From positions 1 to 64,000 of IMG/VR virus record IMGVR_UViG_3300008117_000081: a stretch of 64,000 bases of DNA. One strand, written 5' to 3'. Each line of letters begins with the position of its first letter. Within the stretch, counting starts at the first letter, position 1. A model generated the notes under the pieces. The model saw only the letters and a list, made by a program, of their open reading frames with translations. It made no database searches and was not told the DNA's origin. Positions 16,392 to 24,068 of the stretch are shown here, piece after piece. Position numbers and translations under genes: made by a program. This stretch comes from a virus.

Positions 16392-17869
16392 CGCTTCACA
16401 CTGCCTGGAATCTGTACTGTCTTTGCCCACGGTTCATTTTTAAACGGATGATCCGTAGTACCATCCTTGCTGATGATAAACACAGTATTTGGAAACCTGC
16501 CATTTGGGCCTACCAGCTTCTTTGTATCAACATGGCTGTAGTAGCCATCGGTTAAGATAATCGCTAGGTCAGGTCTAGATTTTGCAATCACGCGGAATGA
16601 ATCTTCTAGGCATGTTCCGCCTGACTGAATATCTTCACGCTTGATACGCTGACCTCGCTTGTAGTCTTCGCGATAATAGTTAGAAGTATGAAACATATTG
16701 AGTGTACACTTCCTAGCGCCAACACGCAAGAACTCATCTACGATATCTAGGAAGTTATTTGCTTCTTCGATGGAGATAGATCCTGATGTGTCGATAAAAT
16801 TATCTAGCTTAGGTTCTTCTCCATTCTTATTGCCTGGTGCTTTTGCGCCATAGCGTTTGCTCTTACGAGTCCATGATTTGACGCGAAAGTTGGCAGGAAG
16901 CGAGGACTTCATCGCCTGAAGAATCAGACGTTTGTAGTCTAGCTCTGCTCTGCGCTGCTTAATATGGTCAAGTAGTTCTCTGATATGACCTGGCAGCTCA
17001 TCGTGGCCAAACTTGCATTTAATCATTGCACGCTTAACTAGATCTTCAGTTGCTTCAAGCATATCTTTTTCTTCACTTGAGCCATCCCAGTGGTGAACAT
17101 CAGTTGTTTTTGGAAGATCGCCGCTGCTTGCACCACCACCTGCGTTGCCATCCTTATTGTCTTGATCTTCCGGATCTGGATCCTGAAATCTTTCCATTAG
17201 CTTTTCGTAATAGTGCTCAGCTGGCTGACGTGCTTCCCATTGAACTATTTTGCCATTTTTGTCTGTGTCGAAGAAATCTTTGATGTCGATACCTGAGCCA
17301 CAGCAGTCTGGATTTTCGCATGGCAAGGACGCGAATTGGCCTGGCTTACGCGGCGGACACTGAGGGCATCCGGCTGGAAGATCTTTAATGAATTGGTTAA
17401 TTGCCATGTCCATAGCGATGTTCATGAGCTGACGCTTATGGCTTGATAGTTTCATGAATGGAACACGTAGCGGATGCTTGTGAGTAATATGATAGAGCTC
17501 ATGCAATAAAACTGCTTTACGTTGTACTTCATTTAGTTTACGACAGAAAAAATATGGATTTAACAGCATATCCCAGCGCTTCAACTCAGCATTAAACATA
17601 ACACCAGCAGTTGGAATCACGTGGCTATAGGTCATGTTCATACACTGAAGTACAGAGCCCATGAATGGATTTGTTTTAGTCGTCTGAAATATTGCGGTTT
17701 GCAAACATTGCTTTTGTTCGTCTGCACCCACCATTTCGCGCTTCGCAGCTTCTAGGGCTTCTTCACGAGATCGCATGCCAGCTTCTTTGGCTTTGCGCTT
17801 TAGTTCTTCAAGATGTTGTTTCTCTTCTTCTGTGAGATCTAGAGCTTGAGTTTGACTTTGGTTTGACAT
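16388..17869 (-). CDS. VWA-like metallopeptidase-type protein, MoxR partner (493 aa)
   Basis: N-terminal coiled region, then H-E-L-Y-H-I-T-H-K-H near residue 128 (an H-E-x-x-H zinc motif), a Cys cluster near 178-200 (C-P-Q-C-P-P, C-E-N-P-D-C-C), an acidic Gly-rich linker, and a C-terminal VWA-like domain with D-T-S-G-S at about 373 (the MIDAS motif) and G-G-T. This is the layout of DUF2201-type VWA metallopeptidases that partner MoxR ATPases. The MoxR gene is at 19038-20195. Such pairs are known to remodel or metallate target complexes; the phage target is unknown. Confidence 0.8.
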   Translation of the reverse strand: MSNQSQTQALDLTEEEKQHLEELKRKAKEAGMRSREEALEAAKREMVGADEQKQCLQTAIFQTTKTNPFMGSVLQCMNMTYSHVIPTAGVMFNAELKRWDMLLNPYFFCRKLNEVQRKAVLLHELYHITHKHPLRVPFMKLSSHKRQLMNIAMDMAINQFIKDLPAGCPQCPPRKPGQFASLPCENPDCCGSGIDIKDFFDTDKNGKIVQWEARQPAEHYYEKLMERFQDPDPEDQDNKDGNAGGGASSGDLPKTTDVHHWDGSSEEKDMLEATEDLVKRAMIKCKFGHDELPGHIRELLDHIKQRRAELDYKRLILQAMKSSLPANFRVKSWTRKSKRYGAKAPGNKNGEEPKLDNFIDTSGSISIEEANNFLDIVDEFLRVGARKCTLNMFHTSNYYREDYKRGQRIKREDIQSGGTCLEDSFRVIAKSRPDLAIILTDGYYSHVDTKKLVGPNGRFPNTVFIISKDGTTDHPFKNEPWAKTVQIPGSVKR

Positions 17870-18597
17870 TTGCCCTCCGTTTGATTATTTATCGAATCTG
17901 TTGGGGTCAAAAGCACCTCATGTGTTTTATCGCCTAGGTTTTTTAGCTGATTAATTACATAGTTTATTTCTCTTTCACTTTTTTTAAATTGTCTAACATA
18001 GTAGTTTCTTGTAGATTTAGTGGAACTGTCATCTACAGCATTTGCTTTATATTCTAGAGTTTGCCTAAGAAGACTTTTTAGTTCTTTTTTTAGATAATTA
18101 ATTTGTCTTACTTTTTCTTTAGCCTCACGCTCTTTTTCTTCTTTCTTTAGTTGAACAAGCGTCTTTCTTTTCTTTATAGCAGGCGGATCAAAGTCCATAG
18201 AAAAGTCAGTCAGCATTGCATCGATAACTATATCGTCAAACTGTTCTTGTGTTAGTTTTTTAATAGAAGAAGGCGTGTAGAACTTGTAGTCTACATACAT
18301 GCACTGTACTAAGTCGTCGGAATTGTCTTCTTCTATTAGATTAGAAATTCTACTAATAGATACGGCTAGATATATCTTAGTGTTAGGATAATAGGAGTAG
18401 TCAATTATAGTCGGCTCGTAGTAGGACACTTCTTCATATTTATCTACTCTTAATCCATTCTCTTTTATGCAGTTCTCTGCTAGAGAATGCATATATGATA
18501 GTATCTCGTGTGTTTTATGCCCTGTAACTGACTGTATGTTAGTTACTAAGCACTTGCAGACGTTGTATTCTCTTAGAACTTTCTTTTTTCTTGCCAT
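17839..18597 (-). CDS. Hypothetical protein with Lys-rich coiled coil (252 aa)
   Basis: Tyr-rich N-terminal domain (Y-Y-E-P-T-I-I-D-Y-S-Y-Y-P), then a charged helix of about 60 residues (K-K-E-E-K-E-R-E-A-K-E-K). The C-terminal 30 bases overlap the VWA gene start. Lies between the MoxR and VWA genes and may belong to that system. Not recognised. Confidence 0.6.
   Translation of the reverse strand: MARKKKVLREYNVCKCLVTNIQSVTGHKTHEILSYMHSLAENCIKENGLRVDKYEEVSYYEPTIIDYSYYPNTKIYLAVSISRISNLIEEDNSDDLVQCMYVDYKFYTPSSIKKLTQEQFDDIVIDAMLTDFSMDFDPPAIKKRKTLVQLKKEEKEREAKEKVRQINYLKKELKSLLRQTLEYKANAVDDSSTKSTRNYYVRQFKKSEREINYVINQLKNLGDKTHEVLLTPTDSINNQTEGKCQTKVKLKL
17890..17901 (-). promoter_or_regulatory. Motif A site upstream of the VWA gene
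   Basis: Minus strand ACAGATTCGATA, about 20 bases before the VWA ATG, which has its own CGGAGGGC ribosome site. It lies within the last codons of the upstream gene and encodes T-D-S-I there. Confidence 0.6.
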
Positions 18598-18609
18598 TAT
18601 GGTACTTAC

Positions 18610-18948
18610 CTAAGCTGGAATTAATATAGTATTATCTTCAATTACGAATATATAAGTAGTTGTATTTTTTATACTTGCTAATACTTCTACTGCACCAGAG
18701 TCATATAATTTAATGCTTGTTCCATGTGGCCAACCAAATCTTACGCCGTGCTCTTTCAGAATATTTTGTGTCTTTACGGGTAGTTCGATAGATTTAACTT
18801 CTTTAGATTTTTGGTCTTTTAATAGTTTTTGACCAATGATAGCCCTAGTAAGTTTATGATAAAGTTGTATTTCTTCGTTTCTAAGTTTTATCATTTCATT
18901 AGTTGAATTAACTAGATTTATTACTTTAGTGAGCATCTCATTATTCAT
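18610..18948 (-). CDS. Hypothetical protein (112 aa)
   Basis: Helical first half, then a beta-rich part with H-G-V-R-F-G-W-P-H-G-T-S-I. Sits between the MoxR terminator and the 252-aa gene. Function unknown. Confidence 0.6.
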   Translation of the reverse strand: MNNEMLTKVINLVNSTNEMIKLRNEEIQLYHKLTRAIIGQKLLKDQKSKEVKSIELPVKTQNILKEHGVRFGWPHGTSIKLYDSGAVEVLASIKNTTTYIFVIEDNTILIPA

Positions 18949-18960
18949 AAAACCTCATTT

Positions 18961-18999
18961 AAAAAAGGCCGCATGGACAAAGGGATAAACCATGCGGCC
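18961..18999 (-). terminator. Rho-independent terminator after the MoxR gene
   Basis: On the minus strand a perfect 10-bp stem GGCCGCATGG/CCATGCGGCC with a 13-base loop is followed by TTTTTT. It ends the MoxR transcript at 19038 and separates it from the genes behind it. Confidence 0.9.
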
Positions 19000-19037
19000 G
19001 AATTGCCTATAATTCTACAGGCTTAAAAGCGTATTGG

Positions 19038-20195
19038 TTAATCTTTTCCTACGCTTCTATCTAATCTAATATTACCTTTCAATACTTTTGTCAAGTCAGG
19101 GTGGCGAGCAACAAAATCACGGAAGAAAGTGGTGATAGAACCTTTGCTCTGCTTGAAACCGCACTGCTTGATAAGATTGATGGCCTGATCGGAAGGAATG
19201 ATCTTGGCAACCTCTGCCATTGTATTCTCGCCAACAAGACCTTTATCTTTGTCATCGTCGATCGTACAAGAATAATACTGAGCGATTGATTCCACTGTAA
19301 CAGCAATCATATCGCCTTTATAAGAGTTAGGATCAGATTGCTTTTCAAGACGCTTGAGAGCTTTCTTTTTGTCTGCAATAAGATCTTTAGCAGTAACCGG
19401 AGCTTCGTCATAACAGAACTTGTGATACTCATTACCGATGTCACGGCCTAGAATGGATGTCATGGTCTCGCGGTGGAGACGACGATCTGCACCTACACCT
19501 GCTTTCTCCGCAGCATTGACTTTGGACCAGGTACGAGGCGAGATATACTTGCCGTTGTCGCCGATGGACTTTGTGTCCTTGTAGACCCAGACACCTGATT
19601 TAATGAACATCTGCACTGTGTCATGCCAGCCTGCTGATTCGATGTAATCAATGAAGGAGATTGCATCGTATTCGACCTCGTATTCCTCGAAGCGGTTACG
19701 AAGAGCGGCATCCATGGCATTCACATCATATTCTGCCGTGTCTGGGTTGATACAGGACGCTACGATCCAGCCTTGTGGCAGCTCGTATTTATTTATTTTA
19801 CGGTCGGTTAGAAGCTGCATGAGACAGTTCATGACACCGGTTGTGCCGCGGTTAGGTTCCTCGAGAAGAATAAGACCTTGGCCTCTTGTTGGCCAGAAAT
19901 CAGGTAGACAATGAGTCGTGCGCTTGGTGCCTCTGTCATCTGAGACAGTTTCAGGAAACCCGATAAGGTCGGGAGCTTCGTAGTAGGCAATGCGTAGGTC
20001 AAGAAAACCGAAATCAGGATCTGCATCGATACCTGCCTCTGGAAAACCCGTGACCCTCATTACATCTACAAACTTTTGACAGATCTGAGATTTACCCAGA
20101 CCAGCATCGCCTGTAAATAGCGGATTAAATACATCGTCATTCTTGCGTGCTGCCATTGCAAGCTTTAGCACCTCTAAGATTCTAATTGGCTTCAT
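19038..20195 (-). CDS. MoxR-family AAA+ ATPase (385 aa)
   Basis: Walker A G-D-A-G-L-G-K-S near residue 31, Walker B L-I-L-L-E-E-P-N-R near 110, sensor-1 region V-A-S-C-I-N-P and an Arg-finger region A-L-R-N-R-F. This order is typical of MoxR ATPases, which work with VWA proteins as chaperones. The VWA partner is three genes downstream in the same direction. The C-terminal 200 residues are less conserved. The target complex is unknown. Confidence 0.85.
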   Translation of the reverse strand: MKPIRILEVLKLAMAARKNDDVFNPLFTGDAGLGKSQICQKFVDVMRVTGFPEAGIDADPDFGFLDLRIAYYEAPDLIGFPETVSDDRGTKRTTHCLPDFWPTRGQGLILLEEPNRGTTGVMNCLMQLLTDRKINKYELPQGWIVASCINPDTAEYDVNAMDAALRNRFEEYEVEYDAISFIDYIESAGWHDTVQMFIKSGVWVYKDTKSIGDNGKYISPRTWSKVNAAEKAGVGADRRLHRETMTSILGRDIGNEYHKFCYDEAPVTAKDLIADKKKALKRLEKQSDPNSYKGDMIAVTVESIAQYYSCTIDDDKDKGLVGENTMAEVAKIIPSDQAINLIKQCGFKQSKGSITTFFRDFVARHPDLTKVLKGNIRLDRSVGKD

Positions 20196-20485
20196 TCGTT
20201 CTCCTTTGTAATATCATTGTCGAACTTCGACAATATGTATTTCTTCAAATGATCGGGTATTAGATTCATGTTTATGTTTTTTAGGTCAGGCTTTTTAGCC
20301 TTACTTTTTCTTTCTGTTTTTTCGCCGTATAGGGACTCTGCCTCTTCTAGCGAGAGAAGTTTAACTGGCTGACTTGTAATACTAGATATAGGATTTACCT
20401 GATTATTGTCAGCAGGTGGTAGCACTTCTATTTTTCCACCTTTTTCTAAAAATTCTCTTACAAGTTCTTCATTTGTTTTACTCAT
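20192..20485 (-). CDS. Small phage protein with 'FLEKGGKIEV' motif (97 aa)
   Basis: Near the N-terminus it reads E-F-L-E-K-G-G-K-I-E-V-L-P-P; the protein at 41433 has F-L-A-R-G-G-K-I-E-V. This short motif is common in small phage proteins of unknown function. The rest is Pro/Lys-rich. ATGA overlap with MoxR, motif A site 19 bases upstream. Confidence 0.6.
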   Translation of the reverse strand: MSKTNEELVREFLEKGGKIEVLPPADNNQVNPISSITSQPVKLLSLEEAESLYGEKTERKSKAKKPDLKNINMNLIPDHLKKYILSKFDNDITKENE

Positions 20486-20503
20486 CTTAACCTCTTGATT
20501 TTA

Positions 20504-20515
20504 TATCGAATCTGC
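20504..20515 (-). promoter_or_regulatory. Motif A site upstream of 20192-20485
   Basis: Minus strand GCAGATTCGATA followed by TAAAATC and AGAGG before ATG. A box related to GACACTGCTACGCC lies about 40 bases upstream at 20554-20568, as at the other motif A cassettes. Confidence 0.6.
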
Positions 20516-20528
20516 CAAAGCAAGACCA

Positions 20529-20536
20529 GGTATAAT
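20529..20536 (+). promoter_or_regulatory. Motif B (GGTATAAT) upstream of the ClpP-like gene
   Basis: GGTATAAT about 40 bases before the plus-strand ATG at 20579. Unlike the leaderless cases, this message would have a short leader with an AAGGGA ribosome site. Confidence 0.5.
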
Positions 20537-20578
20537 GCTAGATATAGTATGCTGCCGTGGCAGTGTCAAGGGACATAT

Positions 20579-21148
20579 ATGAACGACAGGCGACAGACTG
20601 ATTTTGATATTCTCATAGAGCATGGTATAGATATACGCGGCAGAATAATCTACTTGCAGGGCGAAGTCGACAGTGAGAACATACATAAGTTTGTTAAGTT
20701 GATAAAGTATCTAGATAAAACAGATGGCGAAATATTAGTAGTGCTTGACTCAAGCGGCGGAGATGTCAATCTTGGTTTTGCGGCCTATGATGCTATAAAA
20801 GACTGCGGAAATGCTGTTACCGTTAAGGTAATAGGCGTAGCGATGAGTATGGGTAGCATCATATTGCAAGCGGCAGATGTTAGAGTCATGAGTAAGCATT
20901 CAAGATTGATGATACATAGAGGTCAGATGGATGTCAATGGTCATTTTAATGATGTTAAGCGTGCAGTACAAGAAAATGATGAGATGGATAAGATCTGCAT
21001 GGCTATTTATTTATCTAAGATAAATGAAAAAGATTCAGGTTTTAAGCTAGCGCAACTCCAAAAAATGATGGACTTTGATACTTATATTTCTTCAGAAAAA
21101 GCTCTTGATCTAGGTCTAATAGACGAGATAGAGGGCGAAGACGACTAA
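20579..21148 (+). CDS. ClpP-like serine protease (189 aa)
   Basis: ClpP/crotonase-fold protease. Nucleophile Ser in G-V-A-M-S-M-G-S, catalytic His in L-M-I-H-R-G, and an Asp candidate in F-D-T-Y-I-S-S-E-K-A-L-D-L-G-L-I-D. S-S-G-G-D-V matches the oxyanion-loop strand. Start taken at the ATG after AAGGGACAT; a longer frame begins at 20495 with no ribosome site. One of only a few plus-strand genes in this half. A second ClpP-like gene is at 27141, so mixed rings are possible. Confidence 0.8.
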   Translation: MNDRRQTDFDILIEHGIDIRGRIIYLQGEVDSENIHKFVKLIKYLDKTDGEILVVLDSSGGDVNLGFAAYDAIKDCGNAVTVKVIGVAMSMGSIILQAADVRVMSKHSRLMIHRGQMDVNGHFNDVKRAVQENDEMDKICMAIYLSKINEKDSGFKLAQLQKMMDFDTYISSEKALDLGLIDEIEGEDD

Positions 21149-21150
21149 TA

Positions 21151-21303
21151 TTATTTAATTTTGACTTTTCGCCTCTTGCATTCATAGGTCATATACTTAG
21201 ACTTGCCAACAATCTCTTTACCCATTTTTATACAGTTATCTCTTTCAATGAAGAAGCCTTGCTCCACATATCCGTGACTCATTTGAATAACTAGCAACCA
21301 CAT
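21151..21303 (-). CDS. Small protein (50 aa)
   Basis: Hydrophobic start M-W-L-L-V-I-Q-M, then G-F-F-I-E-R-D-N-C-I-K and a basic tail. Resembles short phage proteins with a hydrophobic lead and a D-x-C motif. Stop lies three bases from the end of the ClpP-like gene on the other strand. Confidence 0.5.
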   Translation of the reverse strand: MWLLVIQMSHGYVEQGFFIERDNCIKMGKEIVGKSKYMTYECKRRKVKIK

Positions 21304-21304
21304 C

Positions 21305-21508
21305 CTAATCATCCCATTCCTTTCTGGCAGAATAGATTTTAGCCATCTTATAAAGAGAATAGATTACCAAGAGTCCACCAAACAATATACTATTGCTAAA
21401 AAAGAAATAATTAAGTATTGCACTTAAAATCACTAGCATAAGAATAGCGGGAGGAAAACACAGCGTCAGTCCAAGTATCATCAATAGTAAGTACCTAGTG
21501 TAATTCAT
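21305..21508 (-). CDS. Small membrane protein (67 aa)
   Basis: Start at the ATG after GGAGAGTT; the frame extends further upstream without a ribosome site. Two long hydrophobic segments (residues 5-30 and 33-53). Function unknown. Confidence 0.6.
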   Translation of the reverse strand: MNYTRYLLLMILGLTLCFPPAILMLVILSAILNYFFFSNSILFGGLLVIYSLYKMAKIYSARKEWDD

Positions 21509-21789
21509 AACTCTCCTAGTCCCAGCAGTTGAACCGCAATATGGGTAGCCAAACACAGTCTGTCTTGCTCAGACATTGGCCATTCAAGTGTGCATATCTT
21601 TAGTATCTTATTGGTATATCTGTTGTTCTCGTAGATATCAGACACAAATACAGTGTTAAAGTAATTTATAAGAGTCTCTTCATCTAGTTCAAATAGTCGC
21701 AACTGCAGGTTCCACAAACAAACCGTCATACTGTTTACTGTTTCGTAATCAAATACATGAGTTGGTTTGTGGACTATAACCTTAGCCAT
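21505..21789 (-). CDS. Hypothetical protein (94 aa)
   Basis: Start at the ATG after CGGAGCAAG. Predominantly helical, with W-N-L-Q-L-R-L-F-E-L-D-E near residue 32. ATGA overlap with the membrane gene and an eight-base overlap with the upstream gene. Not recognised. Confidence 0.6.
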   Translation of the reverse strand: MAKVIVHKPTHVFDYETVNSMTVCLWNLQLRLFELDEETLINYFNTVFVSDIYENNRYTNKILKICTLEWPMSEQDRLCLATHIAVQLLGLGEL

Positions 21790-22069
21790 CTTGCTCCGAC
21801 TCCCATGCATTATCTGATATTTTAAGTTTAGGTAAAAAAGCTATTGGCGGTAGCATGCCTGCTCGCTCTATGGCTACTAAAATGTCTTCTGCAAGTTTTG
21901 CATTAGCCTCCGGGTGCGACCAGCCCGACTCAAGTGTTTCATATATGATCTTTCTCATGTCTGATCTCTTCACTTTGCCCTCCGTATCCTCTTGCTCATT
22001 ATACGGACACCATTTGGTGCGGCACGGAACTGAACAGAAAGGGCATTCCATGTTACTCATCATTATCAT
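21782..22069 (-). CDS. Zinc-binding-like small protein (95 aa)
   Basis: N-terminal Cys cluster C-P-F-C-S-V-P-C, then T-K-W-C-P-Y-N-E suggests a zinc site. The second half (T-L-E-S-G-W-S-H-P-E-A-N, ending P-P-I) resembles a short helical segment seen in many phage hypotheticals. Several in-frame ATG codons near the start leave the exact start open. Confidence 0.6.
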   Translation of the reverse strand: MIMMSNMECPFCSVPCRTKWCPYNEQEDTEGKVKRSDMRKIIYETLESGWSHPEANAKLAEDILVAIERAGMLPPIAFLPKLKISDNAWESEQDG

Positions 22070-22220
22070 CTACCGCTATTTGCTTTATCGCAGAGTTAAC
22101 GCCTAGTACGAAAAGCGGAATAAATAGCAGACATATGGTTTGCGTTACAAAATCTTCTGATATGTAGAACAATTTACAACTTAGGCCTAAGCCTGCGCTT
22201 GCTAAAAATAATCTAATCAT
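22053..22220 (-). CDS. Small membrane protein (55 aa)
   Basis: Two hydrophobic stretches (residues 2-14 and 27-44), acidic end D-D-N-D-E. Its ATG overlaps the stop of 22217-22375 as ATGA. Not recognised. Confidence 0.5.
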   Translation of the reverse strand: MIRLFLASAGLGLSCKLFYISEDFVTQTICLLFIPLFVLGVNSAIKQIAVDDNDE

Positions 22221-22375
22221 TTTGGTACACACCTTGCTTTAATTTTTAAGCCCTGACCCTCTAACTCCAGAGAGGTAGATAAAGCCTTAAGACACGTTGC
22301 ACTATTGTCAAAGTCAATAGATGTTACTGCAGGGTATTGTCCCAGAGACACAACTATTAGTATTAATGTATACAT
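22217..22375 (-). CDS. Small exported-type protein (52 aa)
   Basis: Hydrophobic lead M-Y-T-L-I-L-I-V-V-S-L then a polar domain with two Cys (A-T-C-L, A-R-C-V-P-K). The layout fits short secreted phage proteins. Translationally coupled to 22053-22220. Confidence 0.55.
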   Translation of the reverse strand: MYTLILIVVSLGQYPAVTSIDFDNSATCLKALSTSLELEGQGLKIKARCVPK

Positions 22376-22382
22376 ATTAACC

Positions 22383-22802
22383 TCAAAAACTAAGATTTAT
22401 TGCGTGCGTTATCACTCCGAAAGATACTAAAGTATCTAGTGACAATTTAGTATCTTCGTACTCGAATAGTGGTATTTTAAAATCAAGCCCAACAACAGGC
22501 GTTATCCCGCCGATTGAAGGTGGTTCTATCATTCTGTCACGAAATTTTTTGAAATTAGTATTGTAACCGCCTAGCATAAAATCAATATTGTCACTTATTT
22601 TAGTTGCAGATATTGGACCCATTATATTTCCGCATGCAGAGTCTTTACCCGATATTAGACCAAGTCTGAAATCTTTAGAGCCAGCCATGGCTATAACATA
22701 CTCATTATGGATCGTTCCCATACCGCCTTTAATAGGATTACAGTAGGGAAGGTCTTTTGCTAAATAATGATGTGTAATACCGCCATAGATAAGTGACAAC
22801 AT
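22383..22802 (-). CDS. Hypothetical protein (139 aa)
   Basis: Gly-rich with alternating hydrophobic residues (M-L-G-G-Y-N-T-N-F, L-G-L-I-S-G-K), which might form beta strands. It begins two bases before the end of the thioredoxin gene. Could be an envelope protein, but no signal peptide is clear. Confidence 0.6.
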   Translation of the reverse strand: MLSLIYGGITHHYLAKDLPYCNPIKGGMGTIHNEYVIAMAGSKDFRLGLISGKDSACGNIMGPISATKISDNIDFMLGGYNTNFKKFRDRMIEPPSIGGITPVVGLDFKIPLFEYEDTKLSLDTLVSFGVITHAINLSF

Positions 22803-22803
22803 G

Positions 22804-23133
22804 CTATTTCCCCTTTGTTGATTTTATTACATTCTCAGTAAATTGTTTTAAAAATTTTTCGTCAACAGAACCTAAAATTCTAGCAACCTCTTTATCGCCT
22901 TCAAGGAACACTGTCGTTGGCACGCCTTCAACTGCAAATTTATTCGCTAGGTTAGGATTCTTATCGATGTCGACCTCTTGCATGTCAAGCTTTAGTTCTT
23001 TTACTACTTTATCGATAACCGGCTTGTAGTCTTTGCACGGCTTGCACCACTCGGCTGAAAATTTAATTATTCTTACTTCTGCACTTGCAGCAAGCGAAAA
23101 ACATAAAGTAGTTAAAATTAATAATGCTTTCAT
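22804..23133 (-). CDS. Secreted thioredoxin-like protein (109 aa)
   Basis: An N-terminal signal peptide (M-K-A-L-L-I-L-T-T-L-C-F-S-L-A-A-S-A) is followed by a thioredoxin fold with active site W-C-K-P-C and the cis-proline loop G-V-P-T-T. It would act in the periplasm rather than reduce the phage ribonucleotide reductase in the cytoplasm. A motif A site and AGAGG ribosome site precede it. Possible roles: folding of exported phage proteins or changing host envelope disulfides. Confidence 0.85.
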   Translation of the reverse strand: MKALLILTTLCFSLAASAEVRIIKFSAEWCKPCKDYKPVIDKVVKELKLDMQEVDIDKNPNLANKFAVEGVPTTVFLEGDKEVARILGSVDEKFLKQFTENVIKSTKGK

Positions 23134-23148
23134 AAAACCTCTTTTTTA

Positions 23149-23160
23149 TATCGAATTTGT
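23149..23160 (-). promoter_or_regulatory. Motif A site upstream of the thioredoxin gene
   Basis: Minus strand ACAAATTCGATA, one mismatch from consensus, 15 bases before the ATG. Confidence 0.5.
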
Positions 23161-23168
23161 TATTGTTT

Positions 23169-23363
23169 TTATTTGTTTAAGTTTTTATTGTTATTTTCAA
23201 TTTCAAGTTGAGCAATTTCTTGATCTAATTCTTTAAGTTTTTTTTGATAAAAGCCATCTATTTTTTCTTTTAGATTTTGTTCAAATTGCCATTCAAGCAG
23301 AATTCTAGTTGCTTGCTCAAATGATTTTGGTACTTTTTTCTTTTTTCGTGAAACAGAAACCAT
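23169..23363 (-). CDS. Small coiled-coil protein (64 aa)
   Basis: Basic N-terminus R-K-K-K-K-V then a continuous charged helix (L-K-E-L-D-Q-E-I-A-Q-L). GGAGG ribosome site. Function unknown. Confidence 0.55.
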   Translation of the reverse strand: MVSVSRKKKKVPKSFEQATRILLEWQFEQNLKEKIDGFYQKKLKELDQEIAQLEIENNNKNLNK

Positions 23364-23381
23364 GCTTCCTCCTAAAACGTT

Positions 23382-23402
23382 ATTATTGCATCATGCAATA
23401 AT
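23382..23402 (-). repeat. Inverted repeat in an intergenic gap
   Basis: ATTATTGCATCATGCAATAAT is a near-perfect palindrome between 23423 and 23363. There is no T-run behind it, so it may be an operator or a weak terminator. Confidence 0.4.
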
Positions 23403-23422
23403 GATATTATACAAATTTTATT

Positions 23423-23716
23423 TTAAGCTTCGTAAATGAATGTCTGTGACTCTTTCTCGGTGACAACCATTATCTTGATATGTTCTCTAGGCAGTATGGT
23501 CCATTCATAGTCTAGTAGAATTATCTTTTCATCGATTTTAGCTTGCTGTAAGTTTAGATAAATTACTTCTGCTATATGCTGATCTGATTTGTTCTTCGAG
23601 CTCATTATATCGGCAGCAGCTAGCCTAGACTCAACCATCCAGTACATAAGCTCATGATGATGATCTAGCTTTATAAGTCTTTTTAAGCACTCTATCTTGT
23701 TATTCAATGTAGACAT
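23423..23716 (-). CDS. Hypothetical protein with microprotein-like N-terminus (97 aa)
   Basis: Start at the ATG after GGGAGTCGATTGC. Residues 7-22 (K-I-E-C-L-K-R-L-I-K-L-D-H-H-H-E) look like the small-family helical core, here fused to a further 60 residues. It overlaps the neighbouring small genes. Confidence 0.5.
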   Translation of the reverse strand: MSTLNNKIECLKRLIKLDHHHELMYWMVESRLAAADIMSSKNKSDQHIAEVIYLNLQQAKIDEKIILLDYEWTILPREHIKIMVVTEKESQTFIYEA

Positions 23717-23864
23717 GCAATCGACTCCCTTCTCCAATATCTTCTAGCAATGCACGATCGATATATATGATGTTTATATTAGCTAAAAACTCAAGATAAT
23801 CCATTATTATGGCACTTTCAAGATACATCTGCATCCTGTCAGCGGATTTTAAATTAAACGTCAT
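23700..23864 (-). CDS. Microprotein (54 aa)
   Basis: Core I-M-D-Y-L-E-F-L-A-N-I-N-I-I-Y-I-D matches the family pattern. Start uncertain: ATG chosen, but TTG and GTG codons lie upstream in frame. Overlaps both neighbours. Confidence 0.45.
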   Translation of the reverse strand: MTFNLKSADRMQMYLESAIIMDYLEFLANINIIYIDRALLEDIGEGSRLHVYIE

Positions 23865-23875
23865 AATAAAAGTGC

Positions 23876-24067
23876 TTATCCCCACCAACTTGAACCTATG
23901 CTGTGCTCTTTTCTGTATGCGTCTAGAGCTGTTTTACCTTCGTCTAATAGTATGGCTAACTCAAATGCCATAGGTGTTCTTCTAACGTGACGTACGCCTA
24001 GATTTAGTCGTTGAAGAACCAAAATTAAGTTCAGGCATACATCTACAGCGTCTACCTCTTGATTCAT
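23876..24067 (-). CDS. Microprotein (63 aa)
   Basis: Core C-L-N-L-I-L-V-L-Q-R-L-N-L-G-V-R matches the family pattern. ATG lies just beyond the ligase stop; ligase and this gene are probably one translation unit. Confidence 0.5.
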   Translation of the reverse strand: MNQEVDAVDVCLNLILVLQRLNLGVRHVRRTPMAFELAILLDEGKTALDAYRKEHSIGSSWWG

Positions 24068-24068
24068 A

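Noticed and set aside
19091-20026. Several open frames on both strands across the MoxR gene
   Set aside because: All overlap the AAA+ domain motifs and have no start signals.
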